From contig CAZYOI010000024.1 in NCBI GenBank assembly GCA_964648705.1, positions 1 to 9,338 of the forward strand: a stretch of 9,338 nt of DNA, given 5' to 3'. The stretch comes from CAZDXV01 sp964648705 (GTDB lineage: Bacteria > Patescibacteriota > Minisyncoccia > Minisyncoccales > GWA2-38-27). Below the pieces are notes generated by a model. The model did not search any database. It saw nothing but the letters and a program-made list of their open reading frames with translations, and was not told where the DNA came from. Made by a program: the position numbers and the translations under genes. Shown here piece by piece: positions 6,198 through 9,338 of the stretch; the first letter of the stretch is position 1, and each line of letters begins with the position of its first letter.

Positions 6198-7341
6198 AAT
6201 AAAAAAACAATTAATAGAGGAAATCAACGCCCTAAGGACAGAAGAGGGCTATCTTTTAGCCGGCATACCCAGATTCAAGTGCCTTTTCGGAAGAGACTCC
6301 CTTATTGCCTCTTGGGAGCTTCTTTCTTACGATTCTGAAATAGCCAGAAATACTCTGAGAGTTTTGGCCCAACTACAGGGAGAAAAGGAGGATTTTGAAA
6401 CAGAAGAAGAACCGGGGAAAATACTCCATGAAATCTATCCTCAAAACATTTCTCAGGAATGGTGGGAAAAATGGAAAAAAGAATGCAAATGGCTTAAAAA
6501 AGGGAAAGCTTACTACAACGCAGAAGACAGCACGGTCTGGTTTCTGGTTCTGGCCGGCAAGTACTTTTTGAAAACAAAAGATAAAAAGTTTTTAGAAATT
6601 ATCCGGCCCAATATTGAAAGAGCTTTGGAATGGGTTTTCAAATACGGGAATACGGACAAAGACAGCTTTGTAGAGGCCCAGAAAAGAAATCCCGAAGTGC
6701 CTTCTTATCCCAGCTGGACAGAGAAGTTTCCGGGCGTAAAGACGCCGATAGCCCCTGTTGATCTCCAGGGACTGACTTTTAAAGCTTTTAATTTAATAAA
6801 AGAAATAGCTGAGGAAAAAGAGCTGACCTCCAAGCTTTCTGAAGAATCAAAGAAGCTAAAAAGAGAATTCAATGAAAGGTTTTGGATGCCGGATAAAGAA
6901 TTCTTCGCTTTTGCTTTGGACGGAGATAAAAAGCAGATAGCCAAGGTTACTTCTTCTCCCGGCCACCTTCTTTTTACAGGCATTGTAGACGAAGACAAAA
7001 GAGAAAAAATAGTTAAGAAGCTGTTCAGCAGAGATCTCTGGACCCCTTACGGCATCAGAATGTGGTCTAAAAAAGAATATGATTTTGACCCTTTAAGCTA
7101 CAGATGCGGAGCCGTTTGGCCTCATGACAACTGGATTACAGCTCAGGGGTTGAAAAAGCTAGGATACAAAAAAGAATACAAGAGAATAAAAAAGGCCTTA
7201 TTAAAAGCCTTTAAGGAATTAGGATATCTTCCAGAGCTTTACGGCGTAGTGGATAATAAAATAGAGCTTGGGCTTACAGAGCCTATCTGCTATCCTCAGG
7301 CCTGGTCTTCAGCCGCTCTTTTGAATTTTTTGGAGGAATAA
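6187..7341 (+). CDS. Glycogen-debranching-type (alpha/alpha)6 glycoside hydrolase (amylo-alpha-1,6-glucosidase-like)
   Basis: 384 residues from the ATG at 6187, which overlaps the kinase stop by 11 nt (translational coupling). Motifs in order: GYLLAGIPRFKCLFGRDSLI at 21-40 (family pattern: Gly-Arg-Asp after an aromatic-rich turn), AYYNAEDSTVWF at 108-119, VDLQGLTFKAF at 191-201, and SSPGHLLFTGI at 256-266. TPYGIRM lies at 286-292, GAVWPHDNWITAQG at 308-321 (a hallmark of GDE_C/MGH-type barrels), LPELY at 348-352 and YPQAWSSAA at 369-377. Asp114 and Glu350 are the likely acid/base pair by analogy. Only the catalytic barrel is present; the N-terminal domain of larger debranching enzymes is absent, so it may instead act on short oligosaccharides or glucosyl compatible solutes. 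No signal peptide, so cytoplasmic. Paired with a ROK kinase it would release sugar for phosphorylation. Confidence 0.85.
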   Translation: MRSRIKKQLIEEINALRTEEGYLLAGIPRFKCLFGRDSLIASWELLSYDSEIARNTLRVLAQLQGEKEDFETEEEPGKILHEIYPQNISQEWWEKWKKECKWLKKGKAYYNAEDSTVWFLVLAGKYFLKTKDKKFLEIIRPNIERALEWVFKYGNTDKDSFVEAQKRNPEVPSYPSWTEKFPGVKTPIAPVDLQGLTFKAFNLIKEIAEEKELTSKLSEESKKLKREFNERFWMPDKEFFAFALDGDKKQIAKVTSSPGHLLFTGIVDEDKREKIVKKLFSRDLWTPYGIRMWSKKEYDFDPLSYRCGAVWPHDNWITAQGLKKLGYKKEYKRIKKALLKAFKELGYLPELYGVVDNKIELGLTEPICYPQAWSSAALLNFLEE

Positions 7342-7374
7342 CATAATATTTTTCCACTTGATATTAATTATAGA

Positions 7375-7439
7375 TTTGCTAAGCTACAATTGTAGATGAA
7401 AGTCTACCTGCTCGTGGATTCGAGTTTACTATCCGCAAA
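7375..7439 (+). other. Hairpin-rich 3' region after the hydrolase gene
   Basis: Between the hydrolase stop and its terminator lie several overlapping pairings: a 12-nt perfect palindrome CTACAATTGTAG (7384-7395), a GTAGA/TCTAC hairpin (7392-7407), a GTGGAT/ATCCGC hairpin (7414-7436) and an enclosing TTTGC/GCAAA pair (7375-7379/7435-7439). It may be a structured 3' UTR or a small RNA; no coding frame or clear promoter is seen. Confidence 0.3.
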
Positions 7440-7465
7440 ACCTGGCTTTATCGTCAGGTTTTTGC
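7435..7465 (+). terminator. Terminator of the kinase-hydrolase operon
   Basis: GCAAAACCTGGC (7435-7446) pairs with GTCAGGTTTTTGC (7453-7465), with one G-U and one bulged T, around a 6-nt loop, followed by a short T-rich stretch. Confidence 0.75.
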
Positions 7466-7524
7466 TTTATCATAACTATGCTTCTTTTTATATCCTGAGC
7501 ATTTATTTGTGATACCAACATGAT

Positions 7525-7559
7525 AATGTCAGGGTGTAACAAAGTAGAAATGTCAGGGT
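7525..7559 (+). repeat. Two direct copies of AATGTCAGGGT at the element's left end
   Basis: Identical 11-mers at 7525-7535 and 7549-7559, 24 nt start to start (about two helical turns), as expected for paired transposase-binding sites on one face of the DNA. Confidence 0.7.
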
Positions 7560-7698
7560 AAGAAAGATAGAATGGGAGTAAAGGTCGTTATTTAGGAGGC
7601 TTGTTTTCCAACCGATTTATTAGATTATTGATTTTTCAAAGGTCACGATTAAAAAGCTTAATTTTCAGAAAACCTGACGTTTCTACTTTGGTTTGACA
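7527..7698. mobile_element. MITE-like element or internally deleted insertion sequence, 172 bp
   Basis: The element begins TGTCA (7527) and ends TGACA (7698). Inside each end lies the same 18-bp block in opposite orientation, CAAAGTAGAAAyGTCAGG at 7540-7557 and 7690-7673, 17/18 identical. ATAA flanks both sides (7523-7526 and 7699-7702), a candidate 4-bp target duplication. The left end carries a second AATGTCAGGGT copy. The core of about 115 bp has no ORF, so it could only move with a transposase supplied elsewhere. TG...CA ends with repeated TGTCA blocks recall IS21/IS481-type elements; that family call is tentative. Confidence 0.6.
7540..7690. repeat. 18-bp inverted repeat pair of the MITE-like element
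   Basis: CAAAGTAGAAATGTCAGG at 7540-7557 and its inverse CCTGACGTTTCTACTTTG at 7673-7690; 17 of 18 positions match, the exception being one T/C transition. The right copy lies 5 nt closer to its TGTCA end than the left copy does. Confidence 0.85.
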
Positions 7699-7726
7699 AT
7701 AAAAATCCGAAAAACTAATTCCGGAC
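7699..7726 (-). terminator. Weak terminator after tRNA-Ala
   Basis: On the minus strand TCCG (7725-7722) pairs with CGGA (7709-7706) across a 12-nt loop, followed by TTTTTATT. The stem is only 4 GC-rich pairs plus a possible G-U, so this is tentative. Its T tract abuts the MITE-like element. Confidence 0.35.
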
Positions 7727-7732
7727 AAACTA

Positions 7733-7806
7733 TGGTGGACCCAGTGGGAGTCGAACCCACGACGTCGCAATGCCATTGCGGTATTTTACCACTAAACTAT
7801 GGGCCC
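7733..7806 (-). tRNA. tRNA-Ala (anticodon GGC), CCA encoded
   Basis: A complete 74-nt cloverleaf. The acceptor is GGGCCCA/TGGGTCC with a G3-U70 pair, the alanine identity determinant. The D stem GTTT/AAAT holds a loop with the GG pair. The anticodon loop ATGGCAT gives GGC with T33 and A37, reading GCC and GCU. The T arm is GTGGG-TTCGACT-CCCAC. Discriminator A is followed by a genome-encoded CCA. The anticodon stem has a mismatch at its base (C27/A43) and otherwise 4 pairs. The first 10 nt overlap the end of the LAGLIDADG-like gene, so the two are probably co-transcribed, or the tRNA uses an AATAAT -10 just upstream. Confidence 0.95.
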
Positions 7807-8474
7807 TTATGGATTATTTTTGGAATTTGCATTAGTTCTATAAATACATCAGCGGAAAAATAATTTATACAACAAACTCCTTTATAATTTAATTTTTTAG
7901 ATGGCTTTCCTATAGTTCGAGGGTCAATTCTGCTTTTATAAAATTGCGATAGAGGAATCTTCGTAACACCAGACCAAAATTTTTCTAACTTTTTAATATT
8001 TTGATCTGCTCGACATTGAAGAGTACAACGAAATTTACTTTCATCAATCTTATAACAATATCGTAATAAACACAGAAATAAGCTTATGATAAATGGATCA
8101 GAGTTGCCAAATTGCAATGAGCCCCTTCGAGTTTTTGACCCTTCGCCCAAATATAGCATTACAAGCGCAACTTTCGCAGCGTCTTTACTTTTTAATACTG
8201 TTGCAAGATGTTTATTACGCTTGAAAACCGATCTCAAATACTTCTCTCTTTTGACTCGATTAACAACTAGCGCAACAGATAGTCCTCTTTGAGCATTATT
8301 TAGAATTATTTTTTGAATTCTTTTGTAGTATTCTTTTGGTAGCTTAGTATCCTTGCACCAATAAGAAAGAGTGCTCTTAGGTATAGAAACTTTTAATATT
8401 TCTTGAATTTCAGAATATGTTCTACCTTGTGTTCTGAGTTCTATTGCTTTTTCTTTCAATTTTATCTTATCCAT
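7797..8474 (-). CDS. HTH plus LAGLIDADG-like protein (possible free-standing homing endonuclease)
   Basis: 225 residues. The N-terminus (about 6-45) is a helix-turn-helix of resolvase/Trp-repressor style: AIELRTQGRTYSEIQEILKV, then STLSYWCKDTKLP. A basic linker (about 55-95) follows. VALVMLYLGEGSK at 102-114 fits a LAGLIDADG-type helix ending in an acidic residue (Glu111), followed by LQFGNSDPFIISLFLCLLR at 120-138, where such proteins have an I-S-N-x-D strand. A C-terminal block is NYKGVCCINYFSADVFIEL at 196-214. Only one LAGLIDADG motif is present, so an active nuclease would be a homodimer. The last two codons and the TAG stop lie inside tRNA-Ala. The gene is visibly more AT-rich than the housekeeping genes, hinting at transfer. 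It could also be a WhiA-like regulator without nuclease activity. There is no SD; TGGTACAAT lies 6 nt before the ATG. Confidence 0.75.
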   Translation of the reverse strand: MDKIKLKEKAIELRTQGRTYSEIQEILKVSIPKSTLSYWCKDTKLPKEYYKRIQKIILNNAQRGLSVALVVNRVKREKYLRSVFKRNKHLATVLKSKDAAKVALVMLYLGEGSKTRRGSLQFGNSDPFIISLFLCLLRYCYKIDESKFRCTLQCRADQNIKKLEKFWSGVTKIPLSQFYKSRIDPRTIGKPSKKLNYKGVCCINYFSADVFIELMQIPKIIHKGP

Positions 8475-8480
8475 TTTATC

Positions 8481-8489
8481 ATTGTACCA
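8481..8489 (-). promoter_or_regulatory. Extended -10 promoter of the LAGLIDADG-like gene
   Basis: TGG-TACAAT followed by 6 nt (GATAAA) and the ATG, predicting a leaderless mRNA. TTGCAC at the -35 position with 17-nt spacing is a weak match. Confidence 0.55.
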
Positions 8490-8583
8490 TAGAGCTTTTC
8501 AATGTGCAATAAAAGAAAGTCTAATCTAACCACTGCGTTATAGCTCAAAAATAAAGAGCAGTATCCGATTTATATCATAAATA

Positions 8584-9294
8584 CTACTCTTCTTCATCAG
8601 CTAAATTTAAAAGTGCATTAGCTATTATTTGGGTAACTTGTTCTTTGTTAAGGTAAGGAGACCTGTGCTGAAATCTTAAGGGCTGTCCAATTTTTATAGT
8701 TATCCTGTTCCTGAACTTTGGCCAGGAAAACAACTTGCCTGGCACATTTGGTAAAATCTCATCAGTTCCCTCCATCCAAACTGGTAAGACAGTAGCATTG
8801 GTCTTTAAAGCTAACCAGCCAATCCCTTTTTTTAATTCTCTAATTCTTTTTTCTTTTTTGCTATAGAGAAAACTTTTTCCTTTAAAGGTTCTTCCTCCTT
8901 CAGCAAAATATATAATTCTCCCCCCTGAATTAAGAATCGTTCTCATTTGGAAAAGAGCTTTTGACTCCGATCGGACATCGCCCCGATTAATAGGTATTGC
9001 TCTCGCTCTCAGCCAAAACCAGTACCAGCGGTCGTAGAAATTTCTCTTGTCTGGAGTGCTCCAAGGAGCGAATTTAAAAGGATGAGAAAGGTATTCTCGG
9101 AAGAAAAGCGCTGGCAGTAAAAGCGGCTCTAATAAAGAAGGATGGTTGGAAACTAAAATCAACCCTCTCTGTCTTACAGGAAATCGTTCCTTGTATAATA
9201 CTCTAATTATCTTTAGAGTACAAAATACTTTAAAAACAAGCCCGCTTATAATCCCGTAGGGATAAGTTACAGCCAAAAATATTATCTTCTCCAT
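8584..9294 (-). CDS. PlsC-like 1-acyl-glycerol-3-phosphate acyltransferase (lysophospholipid acyltransferase family)
   Basis: 236 residues, normal length. Acyltransferases of this family esterify lysophosphatidate or a related lysolipid at the membrane. Residues 1-30 are hydrophobic (membrane contact). Motif I is SNHPSLLEP at 49-57: the catalytic His51 is present, but the usual Asp of H-x4-D is Glu56. Motif II is IPINRGD at 100-106, motif III YFAEGGRTF at 129-137 (in place of FPEGTRS), and motif IV VLPVWMEG at 169-176. The C-terminal tail is acidic. The ATG is preceded by AAGGAG with an 8-nt gap, the clearest SD in the window. Downstream, 109 nt without a gene separate it from the LAGLIDADG-like gene. 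The exact acyl acceptor and donor cannot be told. Confidence 0.88.
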   Translation of the reverse strand: MEKIIFLAVTYPYGIISGLVFKVFCTLKIIRVLYKERFPVRQRGLILVSNHPSLLEPLLLPALFFREYLSHPFKFAPWSTPDKRNFYDRWYWFWLRARAIPINRGDVRSESKALFQMRTILNSGGRIIYFAEGGRTFKGKSFLYSKKEKRIRELKKGIGWLALKTNATVLPVWMEGTDEILPNVPGKLFSWPKFRNRITIKIGQPLRFQHRSPYLNKEQVTQIIANALLNLADEEE

Positions 9295-9302
9295 TATTTT
9301 TT

Positions 9303-9308
9303 CTCCTT
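9303..9308 (-). promoter_or_regulatory. Shine-Dalgarno site of the PlsC-like gene
   Basis: AAGGAG lies 8 nt before the ATG. It stands out because most other genes here have no SD, and it supports the start chosen at 9294. Confidence 0.8.
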
Positions 9309-9338
9309 GTTAAGGTACTAAATCCTATGAGGCTAATG

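Noticed and set aside
6705..6998. Open frame on the minus strand opposite the hydrolase
   Set aside because: Antisense shadow with a Ser/Phe/Leu-rich composition typical of the reverse of Lys/Glu-rich coding sequence.
7373..7440. Possible tRNA-Phe-like gene (hairpin loop TGAAAG, T-loop-like TTCGAGT)
   Set aside because: The anticodon loop would have 6 nt, the T stem does not pair beyond two bases, and no acceptor stem of 7 pairs exists.
7525..7559. CRISPR-like or iteron-like array
   Set aside because: Only two direct copies 24 nt apart, and their inverse partner at 7673-7690 points to a transposon end; no cas genes or replication genes are nearby.
8086..8292. 68-residue open frame on the plus strand opposite the LAGLIDADG-like gene, considered as an antitoxin or antisense gene
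   Set aside because: No promoter, SD or recognisable motif; the minus-strand frame explains the sequence better.
8541..8562. Terminator for plsC from the GCTC/GAGC hairpin
   Set aside because: The stem is only 4 bp with a 9-nt loop and no T tract follows it on the minus strand.

Overview
The window looks like a piece of a small, compact genome of the Candidate Phyla Radiation (Patescibacteria), most likely a Parcubacteria-type lineage. This is inferred from gene content and style: short proteins, tight overlaps between genes, few Shine-Dalgarno (SD) sites, an archaeal-like ROK sugar kinase, a lone rpmA, and an HTH/LAGLIDADG-like protein of a kind common in CPR genomes. Presence of L9 argues weakly against Microgenomates, which often lack it. 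There is no rRNA here, so the placement stays tentative. All eleven complete genes end in TAA or TAG, none in TGA.

Layout. 1-235 (minus) is the N-terminal part of a WYL-like protein running off the window edge. 265-519 (minus) is a self-contained unit: a TTGACA/TACAAT promoter, a roughly 70-nt structured leader, a 40-residue strongly acidic peptide and a terminator. 536-1622 (minus) is a two-gene unit in which a 53-residue single-span membrane protein overlaps by 11 nt a geranylgeranyl-reductase-type flavoprotein. A short AT-rich divergent spacer leads to rpmA (L27, plus). 1942-5212 (minus) is a ctp (S41 protease) - rplI (L9) - pyrG (CTP synthase) cluster that meets rpmA head-on at a shared bidirectional terminator. 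5274-7470 (plus) is a sugar module: a ROK kinase overlapping by 11 nt a short glycogen-debranching-type (alpha/alpha)6 hydrolase, closed by a structured 3' region and a terminator.

7342-7732 holds no gene. It contains that terminator and a 172-bp MITE-like element (TGTCA ends, 17/18-bp internal inverted repeat, candidate ATAA target duplication). Then on the minus strand come tRNA-Ala(GGC) with an encoded CCA, the HTH/LAGLIDADG-like gene whose last codons and stop lie inside the tRNA, and a PlsC-like acyltransferase.

The most striking pattern is how genes begin. Four genes (the WYL-like gene, rplI, the ROK kinase and the LAGLIDADG-like gene) have a TAnAAT hexamer exactly 6 nt before an ATG, three of them with an extended TGn. 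Two more (ctp, rpmA) are close to that spacing. This predicts leaderless mRNAs. Downstream genes in overlapping pairs rely on translational coupling, and only pyrG and plsC show a good SD.
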